64,000 bases of DNA from Lepisosteus oculatus (GCF_040954835.1 NW_027168257.1:336501-400500); one strand, 5' to 3'. Positions 23,792 through 35,390 are shown, counted from the first letter of the stretch. A program made the numbers and translations. Notes: a model not told the origin generated them from the letters alone.

Positions 23792-26700
23792 TCTGAGTCT
23801 GTAAATGGGGATGAGGCTCGTCGGCAGTGTGACGCGTGGATCCAGCGATCTTTTCCTTCCACTCGAACCGCAGACTCAGTTGTCAACAGGATCTGGTAGG
23901 GTCCGTCCCACCTGGGCTGGAGAACCTGTGAAGGAAATTTCCTGATCCACACCCACTCTCCTGGGATGAGGTCGTGCCCTCCTTCAGGTGGTGGTCCCCA
24001 CGCCTCCAGGACCTGCTCGCGGGCTCCTTGGGTGGCCTCTGTCAGCAACTTGCAATACTGTAACAGAGAATCAGTTAGTATACTCAAGCCTACTCTGTCA
24101 TGTCCTGGAGAGTCACTCAGTCTCATGGGACGCCCCGTGATCACCTCAAACGGGCTCAGCCCCACTATTCGATTTGTCCCAGCCCGGATGCTGCACAGTA
24201 CGGCGGGCAATGCATCCACCCAGGGGATCCCTCCCAGGTGGTACTTTGTCAATTTAGCTTTCAAAGTCCGGTTCACCCGTTCCACCATGCCGGAGGACTG
24301 CGGGTGATGAGGGCAATGCAGGTCCCATTTGATCCCTAGTAGGTCTGCCACCACCTGACACACTTTTCCAGTAAAATGTGTGCCCTGGTCTGAGTCTATG
24401 CGACACGGGAGTCCCCATCGGGGAATTACTTCTGTCACGAGATATTTGGCAGTTGTCTGCGCAGTCTCTCGTTTGACAGGGACAGCCTCCACCCATCTAG
24501 AAAACTGGTCCACCATCACTAGGAGATCTGTTTTCCCTTTACAGGGTGGCAGTGAACAATAGTCTATTTGCCAGTGTCTAAAGGGCCCCTCGGGTGCAGG
24601 ACGTCGAAGATTAGGAGCCCGAACCGGCGGTGCTCCAGAGGCTTTTTGGCACTCGCCACAGCGTTGTACCACATCAGCTGCGAAGGGTTTCACGCCTGTG
24701 GTACAACGCCTGTGCCCACCCAGCTCTGAGCAAAGTGTCGAGTCATTTGGCTAACACCTGGGTGCCCTGTGGAGTGTATTTGCTGTGCCAGGTAGGGCAT
24801 TAGTTGCTTGGGACAGGCGGGTCTGCCTGTACGCTGGCACCTCCAGGTCCCATCCTTCTGCAGCCCCACATTGCGTTCCATCCAGGTCCATTTCTCAATC
24901 CTTAGGGCCTGGGCCTGGAGCTCGCTGAGCTGTTCCGTCCGGAGTGCCTGTATGTTCACTGTGCAAACTGAAATAATCTGAAGAGGTTTTTCTATAGCCC
25001 ACTCCTCCCATTGCCCCAGGGCAGCTTGATGTGCTGTCCAGTCTGCCAGCTTATTGCCCCTGGCCTCGGGAGTGTCCTCTCTGCTGTGGCCCTTACATTT
25101 GACTACAGCTACCTGCTTTGGGAGTTGGAGAGCCGCAAGCAGCTCAGACACCAGATCTGCATTCTTTACCGGAGTGCCAGCAGAGGTTAAAAAATCCCTA
25201 TTACTCCATAACCTTCCAAAGTCATGGCATACTCCAAATGCGTATCGTGAGTCTGTGTATATTATGGTGGTCTTGCCTTTTGCTAATTTACAGGCTTCCA
25301 CCAAAGCTTTCAGTTCAGCTCACTGTGCTGACGTGGGTACCTCAAATCTTCCCCCACATTGGATATCATGTTCTGTAGTCACAGCCCAACCCGCTTTCCT
25401 CTCCCCACTAGAATTTGTGAATTAAGTTCCATCAGTGAAGAGGATGAGGTCTTCATTCCTTAGTGGTTGCTCGGCTATTTTGATGCCCTCATCTTCTCCC
25501 ATTGCCCAAACATCACAGCTGTGTTCTAACATGTAGGCTTCTGATGGGTCAGGTAACAATGTGGCTGGATTTAGAGCTCCTTCACGTTCAATGGTAATAT
25601 TTGGAGCCTCTAACAAGACCTGCCACTTGCTCCATCGTATCGCATTAACCTGACTGACCCGATTCAGGGACATGAGGGTGTGTACCGCATGTGGGCATCG
25701 AACAATCAGTTGTTGATCTAGTACTATGTTATTGACTGCCTGTACTGCTAGACAGACGGCCCGAACGGCTCGTAGACATGGACCCCAGCCCCTGGCTACC
25801 TCGTCCAAGGATCCAGAGTAATACCCTACCGGGCGGTACCTACCCCCATGTTCCTGTGTTAGTACAGCTGTCCAAAATCCATTCTTTTCACTTACGTAGA
25901 GGTAGAATGGTTGATCTGTCTGAGGAAACCCCAATGCAGGAGCCTGTAACAGAGCTTGTTTTAAATCATTAAAAGCATGTTCAGCTTCAGGACTCCAAGC
26001 AATAGGATCAAGGGACCTCCCTCCCCCCTTTAATAGGTCTGTAAGTGGTTTGGCCCTTTCAGAAAAAGCATCAACCCAATTTCTATTGAAATTGCACAGA
26101 CCCAGAAATGATCGGAGCTCTCTCACCGTATTGGGACTAGGGTGTGTTCGGATTGCCTAGGCCCGATCTTCTGTCAATTCCCTTTTTCCCTGACTAATCT
26201 TTTGTCCCAAGTAAATTACGGTGTCTAGGCATAACTGTGCTTTGCTATAACTAGCCTTGTGTCCTTTTTTAACCAGTTGGTTGAGAATAATTTGGAGGTC
26301 CTTCTTGTGGGTTTCCTCGTCAGGAGACGCGATTAAAATATCATCCACATATTGGATAACGACGGAGGACACTTGAGGCAGCTCCCGGAGATGCCTCCGA
26401 AGTGCCATGTGATACACGGTGGGGCTGTTATGAAACCCCTGTGGTAACCTGGTCCAAGTATATTGTTCTCCATCTACAACAAAAGCGAACCAATCTTGTA
26501 ACTCTGGGTGTAGAGGAACAGACCAGAACCCATTAGCCATGTCAATTACTGAAAACACCTGGTGCTCAGGGGTCAGTAGTTGAAAAATAGCAGAGGGGTC
26601 TGCTACCAAGGGGGTGAGACGGTTGATGTGTTGATTAGCTTTTGAGTAATCAACTGTGAATCGCCATGCTCCGCTGGCTTTCTTTACGGGCCATATTGGA

Positions 26701-27302
26701 CTGTTGCTTGTACTGTGTGTTTTTCGTACAATGCCTTGAGTCAATAGTTTTTGTATTACTGGTCGAACCCCTTCCTCCGCCTCTTTGTTGATTTTATATG
26801 GCTTTGTGTATGGCGGGGATTTCCCAGTAAATGTGGCGGGTTCCATATCCAGAAGCCCGCATTCGTCCTTATCCATAGTCCAAATTGAATGCCCTTTTAG
26901 TTCGTCTTTTTGGAGGGACCAGATGTTTACCTCCACCCTCTCCTCATGTATGGTTAATGTAACCCCTTGTAGGTATTTCAGAGCATCCCATCCCAACAGA
27001 TCTGGGGTAGATCCTACCCACATGACAGCATTAAATGTTACCTCCCCATCTCCTAGTCTAATCTTGAGTTTTTGAGTTTCTCTGAGTGTTATTCGATTAC
27101 CCCCTACACCAGTGGCCTCCAGCTCCCTCCCTGTGAACATGACACCACACCGTTTGGCTGACTGTTCAGATAAACACGATAATTGAGCCCCAGTGTCCCA
27201 TAAAAGTGACATTTGAATCCCATTAATCGTGCATTGTAATTTGAGCTCTTTTTCACTCAGTTCCTGAGATAGGCGTAGGGAGGCCACTAGGGGGAGTCCT
27301 AG
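23788..27302 (-). pseudogene. pol: Retroviral pro-pol pseudogene
   Basis: In order: aspartic protease (WDTGAQLS, about 27195), reverse transcriptase (IDMANGFW, then YVDD near 26350), connection, RNase H (LFTDGT at about 25440, then a SDS/TDSRYAF-type site near 25250), and integrase. The integrase has zinc-binding His/Cys residues, DD35E catalytic residues in QIDY, DSDQGTHF and GMVERVNRTLK, and a C-terminal GPY/F motif WDGPYQI. The frame is -1 to gag and has no ATG start, which fits frameshift expression. Breaks: TAG at 26157-26159 (after RT), TAA at 25422-25424 and TGA at 25320-25322 (both in RNase H; the latter fits CGA to TGA), and a 1-nt frameshift at about 24690-24693 in the integrase zinc region. 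Confidence 0.93.
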
Positions 27303-28852
27303 TTTAAAAGCTCCCTGATAGCGCGTTTGTCTGCTTCGCTCAAATCCTGTAATTGTGACAACAGGTTTTTTTGCCCCTCTCGATTTGAGGGATTGAAAGG
27401 GGGATCTCGGTATCTTCCAATCCTGCCCTCACTGGCTAATCGCTTTTTGCAATTCTTTTGCCAATGTCCGAAATTTTTACAATAATGGCACCGAGTTGTA
27501 ATTTCGCCTTTTGGATTTAGTCGGGTGTCAGGGCCAGCTCCACCCTTCAGTATGGGGGGTGTCCACCCTGTTTGTATTGCCCGCACCTTAGCATACATAT
27601 TTCTCTCGATTTGCCGTGCCATTTTAACTATTTCCTCAAATTGTTTAGTCGTATCTTGCCCTATTTCGGGCTCTTTTAACTGAAGGGCTTTGGCTATATC
27701 AGGCTTAAGACCGCCCAAATAAATTTGTTTAATCACAGCAGAGGCGTCGCTATTCACATCATCTTCGTCACTTAGTCCTGAGCATTCCAGCCAGAGTGTG
27801 ACGAAGCGGTCAGTGAAGTCAGCCACATCCTCGCTTTCTTTTTGCTGACGCGCAGATATCTTTTTCCAATCTGTCTTTGGTGGATAATTTTGTTTAAGCC
27901 ATCGCCAAACCCATTCCCATCGCCCTCCCCTGCCGTTATCCTCACACAATTGTTTAAGTTCTCCGACACGCTTTTCCCCTGTCCTTCTGAGGATCATAGC
28001 GGCAGTCAGGGGGGAGATACCATAAGTATCTTTTAATTCCTGAAGCGCACTCCAGGTTCGCTGCATCCCTAATTTTGTGTGCGGTACTTCTCTAGCCCAC
28101 CGGTCAATATCCTCCGGTTTTGGATTTGATCGTATTGGGGATTCAGGGAAGGTAGGTGCGAGAACGGACCCCCTCGGCGGGGTGCGAGACGGAGCTAGAG
28201 TGGCGCTGTCATCAACGGCGCCAGCCCCTGCTACATCAAGTCCTTTCCCACTTCGAGTGAGAGTACAGACCTACGGGCGCCCTCCCTCTAACAGGGGAGA
28301 CTCTGATCCGTCTTTATCACACTCATACCAAGTGTTATCCCAATCCGACCCCCCATCTCCATATGGCCACTGTGGGAATTGATCCCAATTATTTTCGTTT
28401 CCTGCCTGTTTGTTCCCCTGTGGGAGAGCAGGATATAACTTAGTCGCCGGCTGTAGCACATTAACCAGTGCAGCGTGACCAGGAGTTAATTCCTTCTTTA
28501 GTTTCTCATTCTCCTGTACTCCCTCTTTTAGCTTTTTTTCTAGTACCTCTTTTGCCGCAAATAAATTATCTTTCCTCTCATTTAACGCTTTTATTTTTTC
28601 TGTGAACTCCTTCTCTTTTTTATCCCATTCTGATTTCTCCTTCATGCTAATCTGCCACCTCAGGTGTCGGCCGATCACCAGGGCTGCAGCTAAATCTTTG
28701 TTTTTGTTCCAATGTTCATACGCTTTTTTACAGGCATCTTCGCCCCAAACTCCTTCTGACAGACTCAGCTTCTTCCTATATTTCTCTTCCCTTTCAGTCA
28801 ATTTACACTTTTCCGATATGTAATCAGATACTTCCACCACTTTCTCAAACAC
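27299..28852 (-). pseudogene. gag: Retroviral gag pseudogene with one in-frame stop
   Basis: A single frame of 518 codons from ATG at 28852 to TAG at 27299-27301, interrupted by one TAG at 28271-28273; the frame is open on both sides of it. The N-terminal third (matrix) contains a Lys/Glu-rich coiled coil at about residues 60-125. The capsid part has a major-homology-like stretch (QQKESEDVADFTDRF, about 27810-27850). The nucleocapsid has one CCHC knuckle, CHYCKNFGHWQKNC, at about 27450-27490. The internal stop lies between matrix and capsid, so only a matrix-like fragment could be made without readthrough. Confidence 0.92.
27302..27308 (-). promoter_or_regulatory. Probable -1 ribosomal frameshift site (TTTAAAC) at gag stop
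   Basis: The end of gag reads CTT TTA AAC TAG in frame. The heptamer T TTA AAC has the X XXY YYZ form in the correct phase and lies directly before the gag stop. The pol frame is exactly -1 relative to gag and lacks an ATG, so slippage here would join gag to pol. Gamma-type retroviruses more commonly use stop-codon readthrough. A downstream RNA structure was not verified. Confidence 0.75.
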
Positions 28853-29384
28853 CCAATTAGCACACGTTTGGTTTCTTTAAGATTTACTTTTGTCGTGTGT
28901 GAGGTAACAGCTCATTCAGTAGGGGGATGTTTTCACTTGGAAAAACCTGTGCATTACTGCACTCATTCAGCTAAGGGCGTCTGTTACCTCCAGATCTAAA
29001 TGCCTCTCCGAGACTTTAGAGAGGGCTTACACCGCACTGTTCACAGGTAAGAAACGAGACCTCGAAAACCCCCTTTCTTGATCAGTAATTCACCATCCCC
29101 AGAACGCCAGCATCGCTGCTTTTGCCCCGGGGTGGACTTACGCACTGAGCTCAATCAGGGCGATTCTCGGGTCTCAACGTCCTTTAAATCCTGCTACTTA
29201 ATGCTTTGCTCTTTTATTATGAGGTGTGTTTATGTTAGTGTCGTGCGTGTGTATATGTATTTCACAAACAAGGAAAACACCAAAAACATACATACATATA
29301 TATATATATCTCTTCTACTCCTGTTTCCTTTAAAACAAAAAAACCACGCCACGCCAATCTGTGCACAATCAAGGCGTAGCTAAT

Positions 29385-29690
29385 CTCAGGACCCCGGGCG
29401 CAATTAAGGCCCACACCAATCCTGGATTATACGTGCATTTAATGCACCACTCCAGAACCCCGGGCGCAATTAAGGCCCACACCGATCCCGAGCCACAGAA
29501 CTCCGGGCGCAATTAAGGCCCACACCGATCCTGAGCCTCAGAACTCCGGGCGCAATTAAGGCCCAAACCAGTTCTGACCTTCAGAACTCCGGGCGCAATT
29601 AAGGCCCACACCAGTCCTGAACTTCACGGTAAGGGTCCAAAACCCGTTCAAAAACTCCACGCGCAATTAAGGCATATACCAGCTTCGAAC
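29385..29690 (-). repeat. Minisatellite in the retroviral leader
   Basis: About six copies of a roughly 45-bp unit with the core CGGGCGCAATTAAGGCCCAC lie between the primer site and gag. The middle copies are most alike; the outer two (29392 and 29660) are diverged and the first spacing is longer. In viral sense it is 5' untranslated leader, where packaging and dimerisation signals usually lie. A short (AT)n tract is at 29292-29310. Confidence 0.9.
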
Positions 29691-29964
29691 GCCTGTACAC
29701 AATACCGCGGAACCCCTGCCAGACCAAATTCTGGGCTTACAGCAAACAACCCATTACATACACCGGTGTCTTCCCCGGGCCAGAGGAATTCAGAAACTCA
29801 CGTTTACTCCGTCATCTCGGGCGATTCTCGCAGGGAGCAGAGATTTCCCAATCGGTCAGAGAGAGTCAGGACTTTTAAATAAAAGAGGAGTCCTTACCTC
29901 TTAGTTATGTGCGCGCTGACCATCTCTCCTGCCGATGGGAAGTTCTGCGCCTTCTGGAGCATCC

Positions 29965-29977
29965 GCCGACTACGCCA
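29965..29977 (-). other. Primer binding site, serine tRNA type
   Basis: Four bases after the 5' LTR the viral-sense sequence is TGGCGTAGTCGGC. This is the exact complement of a tRNA-Ser 3' end (GCCGACTACG plus CCA) over 13 nt; further bases diverge. Serine tRNA genes with this 3' end occur in this window, for example at 19255-19336. Confidence 0.75.
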
Positions 29978-29981
29978 AATT

Positions 29982-30391
29982 TGTTGTAACAGAAGAAATA
30001 AGGTTCTTGATCCCGAGATGAAGTAAAACAGATGAGTTTATTGCATGCAAGGAACAATAAAGCCGAAGTCTTGTTTCCCGCAAGAAACAACAAAACCGAA
30101 GTATTGTTCCCCGTACTGTTACAAACTTTTGGGTTATATAGTGTTTTCTTCTCCGTTTCTGACGTCACTCGGTCTGATGGTAAAGAGGGGGGTTCATGGT
30201 ATTTGGCCAGTTTACGATGTTCTGGACAAATGGTCAGTTTAACATTACACCCAGGGGGGTTCCTAGCTTGCATCTGCAATCCTTATCAGTTAACCCCCCT
30301 TTCCTGCCATAAACCCCAGCTTGTGACTTGAAAGTCTAAACCCCCTACAGAAAGTTTTAAATTCAAACCCCCGTCTCCACATCTTTCTTCA
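29982..30391 (-). repeat. 5' LTR of the retrovirus
   Basis: 410 bp, same length and ends as the 3' LTR, with only a few differences (for example GTGGC/GTGAC near 30325 and AGGAT/AGTTT near 30353). The viral-sense promoter TATATAA lies at 30134-30140 and AATAAA at 30037-30042. GTAT at 30392-30395 completes the target duplication. Confidence 0.93.
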
Positions 30392-30395
30392 GTAT

Positions 30396-30951
30396 CTTAA
30401 TAAAGTGAAGGAGCTGCCCCTTCGCCAAGGCGGCGTGGGGCAGAATGGACAACATAATGCAACTCCTGGAAACGAATGCGGTGCTCAGCTACCAGTACAT
30501 TCTGCTGGGGCTGGCACCTACCGGACTGGACAGGGGGACGCAGTTCCTGATGTGGCTGCTGCTGTCCCTCACAAAGAAAGGCCTGTGGGACGCGAGGAAC
30601 AATCTCATCCGGCACAACAACAAGTGGGGAGCGAGGGAGCTGGAAGAGAGGATCCTGGCGGACCTCAGGAGGAGGATGAAGCGCGACGTTGCTAAATGGG
30701 GTTTCCCCACGGCAAAGGAGCGCTGGAAAGGCCTATGGACCCTGTACAGGGATTAATGGTTTACAGCAAGCGGTAGGGTTTGGAGGGACTCTCATAATAG
30801 CGCAAATACGCCCACCCTTGCAAGGATTGATAACGGACAATCACCGCCGTTCCGCCGATGTTTTAATTTTGTGGAGTGTTATCGTGTGAGATGTTTCCTT
30901 TTGAGATGTGTTTTTTTTCGGAATAAAGTATATTTTATAAGAAAAAAAAAA
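30396..30951 (+). mobile_element. Tx1/L1-like LINE ORF2 3' end
   Basis: Plus-strand frames give KELPLRQGG at 30405 and then, in another frame, a 103-codon stretch from 30445 to 30756. It includes LLGLAPTGLDRGTQFLMWLL, GLWDARNNLIRHN and a basic tail ending W-x3-LW-x-LYRD. This resembles the extreme C-terminus of fish Tx1-clade LINE ORF2 proteins. AATAAA at 30922-30927 and an A-tract to 30951 close the 3' end. The element is 5'-truncated, and the retrovirus sits at its left side with the GTAT duplication. The family assignment rests on recalled patterns. Confidence 0.55.
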
Positions 30952-30952
30952 G

Positions 30953-31136
30953 ATTGTACCATAAAGATTTCCATGGAGAGGACTATGGTTTCCTGCAGGA
31001 CTATGCCGGTAGGAGGACCAGGTTCCACAACTTCAAGGGGCTGTGTCGAGGCGATCCACAGTACTGTCAGGACCAGCCGTGGCAGTTTTAGGATTCCCAT
31101 TCTGGAACATAGATGAGGCACATGGTACAGTTCCAC
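30953..31136 (-). pseudogene. Possible start of an env-like gene, truncated
   Basis: 106 nt downstream of the end of the second element's pol, a minus-strand ATG opens a frame with a basic-hydrophobic start (MGILKLPRLVLTVLWIAST, signal-peptide-like). It runs about 60 codons until the LINE A-tail cuts it off at 30951. Position after pol and the leader-like start suggest env, but there is no diagnostic motif. Type and function are uncertain. Confidence 0.35.
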
Positions 31137-31241
31137 TATAATTTTGAATATATTTTCCTAGCAGGACCTACAGTACAGTACCTAACTGCCTGCAGCTACA
31201 AAGGGGCACCCCCCTCTTTGATCGGGTTTGGACGTTTAACC

Positions 31242-34200
31242 CTATTCTGTGTTCTCCGGCGCCATTTGAGGTGGGCGATACAACCGGAGGTGGTTGCGAT
31301 GCACCCACTTGTAGACCAGAGATTGCCTTCCCTTCTCAATCTGAATTCGATAAGCTACCGGTGATACCTTATCGACAATCTCGTGGGGTCCTGTCCAACT
31401 GGGTAAGTACTTCCGGGCCACCCCTGTGGGTTTGGCAAATTGGAAGTACAGGACCTTGTCTCCTACTTGGAGTTCCTGGTTAACTGCCTTTCAGTCATAG
31501 TATGCTTTCCTACCCTCTGCACTCCTTCCCAGATTGTTCTGGGCAAAAGCAAAGGTTGCCTGCAGATGTGCTCGCAGGTCTGACACATACTGATGGGCCG
31601 TAGCAGCCCCCGTCGTGCTCAGGTCCTCCACCCCATAAAGACAGTGTAGGGGAAGAGTCATCTTCCGACTTGTCATCATCTCAAAAGGTGGGACCCCCGT
31701 AGAGCAATGGGGCGTAGCTCGGATGGCCATCAGAACCAGGGGCAGCTTAATGTCTCAGTCCCTACTGCTGTTGGAGACAAACTTTTTGAGCATACTAACC
31801 ACCGTTCGGTTTGCCCTTTCTGCCTGGCCCGAGGATTGAGGGTGGTAGGAGATATGCAACTGGGTCTTGACCCCAAGCATATTCCACAGGGTTGCCATTA
31901 CTGTAGCTGTGAAATGGGTTCCCCGATCCGAGACCACGGTCAGGGGGAATCCCCATCGACTGAACACATGGTTCACCAACAGCACTGCAGTTGTCTCTGC
32001 CGTGTCGTTGGGTGCTGGGAGGCACTCAATCCATTTTGTGAATGCACACGTAACAGTGAGGAAATATTTGTTCCCTCTGGATGACCTCACCAGCGGCCCC
32101 ACCCAATCCATTTGAAGATTGGACCAGGTGAATGTCATGCCCTTTTTCTGGAGTGGTGCACGGTGCAAGGGCCGTGATGGTTGGAACTGGCTACACGTCA
32201 GACACCCCTTTACATACGCGGCGATGTCTTGGCCCATGTGAGTCCAGAATGCCACCTGCTGGATAGTGTCGTATGTAGCCTTGATTCCCCGGTGACCCCC
32301 ACAGGGTTCGTCATGAGCATGTTGGATCATGACCCCCCGATGACAGTGGGGAACTACCCACTTTGGGACACCTTGTGCAACTGGTACACAAACCAACAAC
32401 CCCTTTATAATTTTTAGGTTGTCTTTCACCTCTGCCAGCTCCTTCAGCTCCAGAGACTGGCTCAGCACCTGCTCCGAAAGAGGTTGACGCACTGGGTCAG
32501 CGATATGCTGATACATTTGCCCAATTGCTGGGTCCTGTTTCTGCATTTCCGCAAGATCGGTGTTAAAACCCTGTGACCCAAGCACTACAGATTGAGGGTC
32601 AGCTCCGACATCCTGTCTAGCCCTGCTTCGGGTGACCGCCTTGACCTCAGCCACGAATTCTGGGGGTAGCCATTCCTGCTGGAACTGCCAGGGTTCACCC
32701 TCTAAGGCGCCAGATTTGGCCAACCGGTCGGCCTCATCATTCCCGTCTTTGTCGGGTCCCTTCACCTGGGAGTGTCCCTTCACCTTCCTCCAGTAAACCA
32801 TCATTCCAGCCTCGGTCGTGAGCTTGTCACTGGCCAGGAACAACTCTTTGTTCTTTACTTCCTTGCCCCGGGCATTTTTCATGCCGTTACCCTTCCAATA
32901 CGGAACGTGAGACACGAAGCTATGTCGGGCGTAGTTCGAGTCACTACAGATGACAAACTGTTTAAGGCCATGTGTCAGGGCCTGCTGGAGGGTGATCAGC
33001 ACCCCAGCTACTTCCGCATACTGACTAGTCTTTGGTCCTAGCTTATAGCGGGTCGGCCCACAGGGAGTATTGTCTTGCCAGACTACTCCTACCCCTGCTA
33101 GCACCTGCTGTTCGTGGCGAAAAGAGCAACCGTCAACATAGGCCATGGGTAAGCCCTGGCCCACGTTCTCATCGTAGTACCGATGATTGTTCGGTAGCTC
33201 AGCAGCGGGAATTGTTTCTGGAGCTTCCATGTCAGTGTCACAGCCGTGACACACTTGGCCCAAAGCCAGGCCCTGTCCCAGGTACATTTTCTTGCTCTGT
33301 GCATAACGTACCTCTATCTCATAGCCTTGTAGGGCCATCATTCATGCCACAATCCTGCTATTTGACACCCTGCCCGCTTTCAGTCTCTGGCTATGCAGGA
33401 ATGTCACAGGTTGGTGGCAGGTTTCGATGATGATCTTTTGTCCCCCAACATAACTACGGAAGTGTTCTACCGACCAGACCGTAGACAACAGGGCCTTCTC
33501 GCAGTCCAAGAACTTTTGCTCCACTGGGCTCAGGGCTCGACTGGCATATGCCACCACCCTTCGCTCTTGGTTATATTCCTGACTCAGAGCAGCCCCAAGG
33601 CAGTGCTCTGAGAACCCTGCTTCAAGGTAGAAGACCTTATTTTTGTCAGGGTAGGCCAAGCTCGGCGCACTACCGAGTCTGCGCTTCAGCTCCATCACAG
33701 CCTGTTCTGGGGAAGGCCCCCACTCAAAGGGCACGTCTTTCTGCAACAGCTTGTGGAGGGGCCTTGCTATTTCAGCGTAATCCTCAATGAACTGCTGGGA
33801 ATAATTACATACTCCCAGAAAGCTGCGCAGTTCAGACAGGTTAGTGGGCGACTTCATATTCTGGATAGCTTGGACTCTGCTGGACTGTGGCTGTATGCCT
33901 TGGGCTCCAACCAACAGTCCCACGTACTCCACTTGGGTCCTACACCACTGTCCCTTAGCCAGGGACAGTTTGGCCCCTGCACAGGAGAGCTGGGTCAACA
34001 CATGCCTGATCTCGGCCATGTGTTCTTCCCAGGTCTGACTCCTCATCAGAATATCGTCCACATAGACCAGGTTGCCCCTGGCGGCTGCATCACTCATGGC
34101 TTGGTGCAGAAATATGTTGAACTCCGCTGGGGAGTTGGAATACCCAAAGGGGCATCGATTCCAGGTGAACTGCCTGTTTCCAAAGGAAAAGGCCAGTTTG

Positions 34201-35390
34201 TACTGGTCTGTTGGTTCTACCTTAAGGGTCCAGAACCCATTGGCCACATCCACTGTGGTGAAATATTTCGCTGTTGTCACCTTGGCTAACTCCTGATCTA
34301 GGTAGATCATTGGCCATCGTGACAAAGGAACCTGTTTATTCAGCTGCCGGTAGTCAATGGTCAGACGCCATTTACCATTGGGTTTCAGCACCGGCCACAG
34401 TGGGGAGTTATAAGTGGAGTTACACTCCCTTATGATCTGACGCTCTAGTAGAGCATCCAACGTCTGCTTTATGGACTCGTATGCCGTGAGGGGAATGCGA
34501 TACTGCCTGACATAGGTTGGGCGGGCGCCAGGGGCCGTTGGAATGCGCACTGTGTTCAAATCCGTCACCCCGCAGTCATAGGCGTCCCGTGCAAACACTT
34601 CCCGGAAATCCTGGAAATTCTGACGCAGCTGCTGACGCTGGCTTTCCGTTTCCAGGGCATCTGCCTTGCCAACCTGTTCCTGTACCTGCTCTAGGAACCC
34701 CGCTTTTGACGGCATGGCGGTATCCCGGGTCGTACTCTCGGCTGAGTGGTCCATCGGAACACCTGCGTGTACTGTGTACACAACCATCTCATCCTTATCG
34801 CTAAGGTCCACCCTGCACACCTCCTGGTTGCAGAATCCCTCTATTGGCATAATTGCAATCATCCGCCGGGGGTAGGTGTAGTACACCTGCTCGGTTCCCC
34901 CCTCCCTGGCCAAGGGACCAGGGAGCTGCCCCAGTACTGGGATGGCCAGTTCGAAATCATAGAAACCATTGTCAATTACCAGTCCCATGTCAGTGCGAGC
35001 AGGGATTTTGACATCTTGTTTTGCTATGTTCTGCACCAACAGGCAGGTGGCTCGGCCATTCCGTTCCAGTCTGGGGGTACAACAGACTGCTAGGTTCAGT
35101 CTGATAAACTGAGCTGATGGTTGGAAGAAAACCATCTCAGCGTCCATTCTCTGTCCCTTCTTTAGGACAAGGCGTACTGGAAACCCTGCTGTTGACACAG
35201 GAACGATCAGGTCCGATTCGTTTACTACCTGGCAGGCCTGAGGAATCGTCTGACCTGACCGAATGTTCTCGGGGTCACCGCTTAGAGAGTGGGCATCTGG
35301 GTCCACCCGTGTCCACAGCACACTGTTTACTGTGTCCAGCTGGGCGCCCAGTCGAACCAATAGGTACTTCCAATAGGAAGTAGTGAGCAA
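31242..35390 (-). pseudogene. pol: Retrovirus-like pol with degenerate tether and second RNase H
   Basis: One long frame encodes RT (LVYVDDILM near 34060), then a Ty3-type RNase H fold that has lost catalytic acids (EAGFSEH where TDAS is expected, ETCHQP where TDH is expected). A complete second RNase H follows (YVDGCSF, a YAEVAG Glu, [17 protein letters not shown]). The integrase has [19 protein letters not shown] and [10 protein letters not shown], and a C-terminal WTGPHEIV module. A tether plus a separate RNase H is the retroviral arrangement. Three in-frame TGA codons break it: 33342-33344 and 31755-31757 (both fit TGG to TGA) and 31491-31493 (fits CGA to TGA). It ends TAG at 31242-31244. 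Confidence 0.85.

Larger units (their letters stand above)
22026..30391 (-). mobile_element. Endogenous retrovirus, nearly full length, inactivated
   Basis: An 8.4-kb provirus on the minus strand: 5' LTR (right), primer site, leader with a tandem repeat, gag, pro-pol, env, polypurine tract and 3' LTR (left). It is bounded by a 4-bp GTAT duplication. Pol has a YVDD reverse transcriptase, an integrase with a GPY/F-type C-terminus, and a gamma-like Env with CWVC and CX6CC motifs, so it is broadly gamma/epsilon-like. Pol lies in the -1 frame relative to gag, with a slippery heptamer at the gag stop. Gag, pol and env all carry stops or frameshifts. The LTRs differ at only a handful of positions, so the insertion is fairly recent. 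Confidence 0.95.

Noticed and set aside
29385-29690. Regularly spaced repeat considered as a CRISPR array
   Set aside because: The unit is continuous with no unique spacers, lies in a vertebrate retroviral leader, and is a minisatellite.
33032-34289. Long plus-strand open frames of 130-178 codons
   Set aside because: They are antisense to the second retroelement pol, whose minus-strand motifs are clear.
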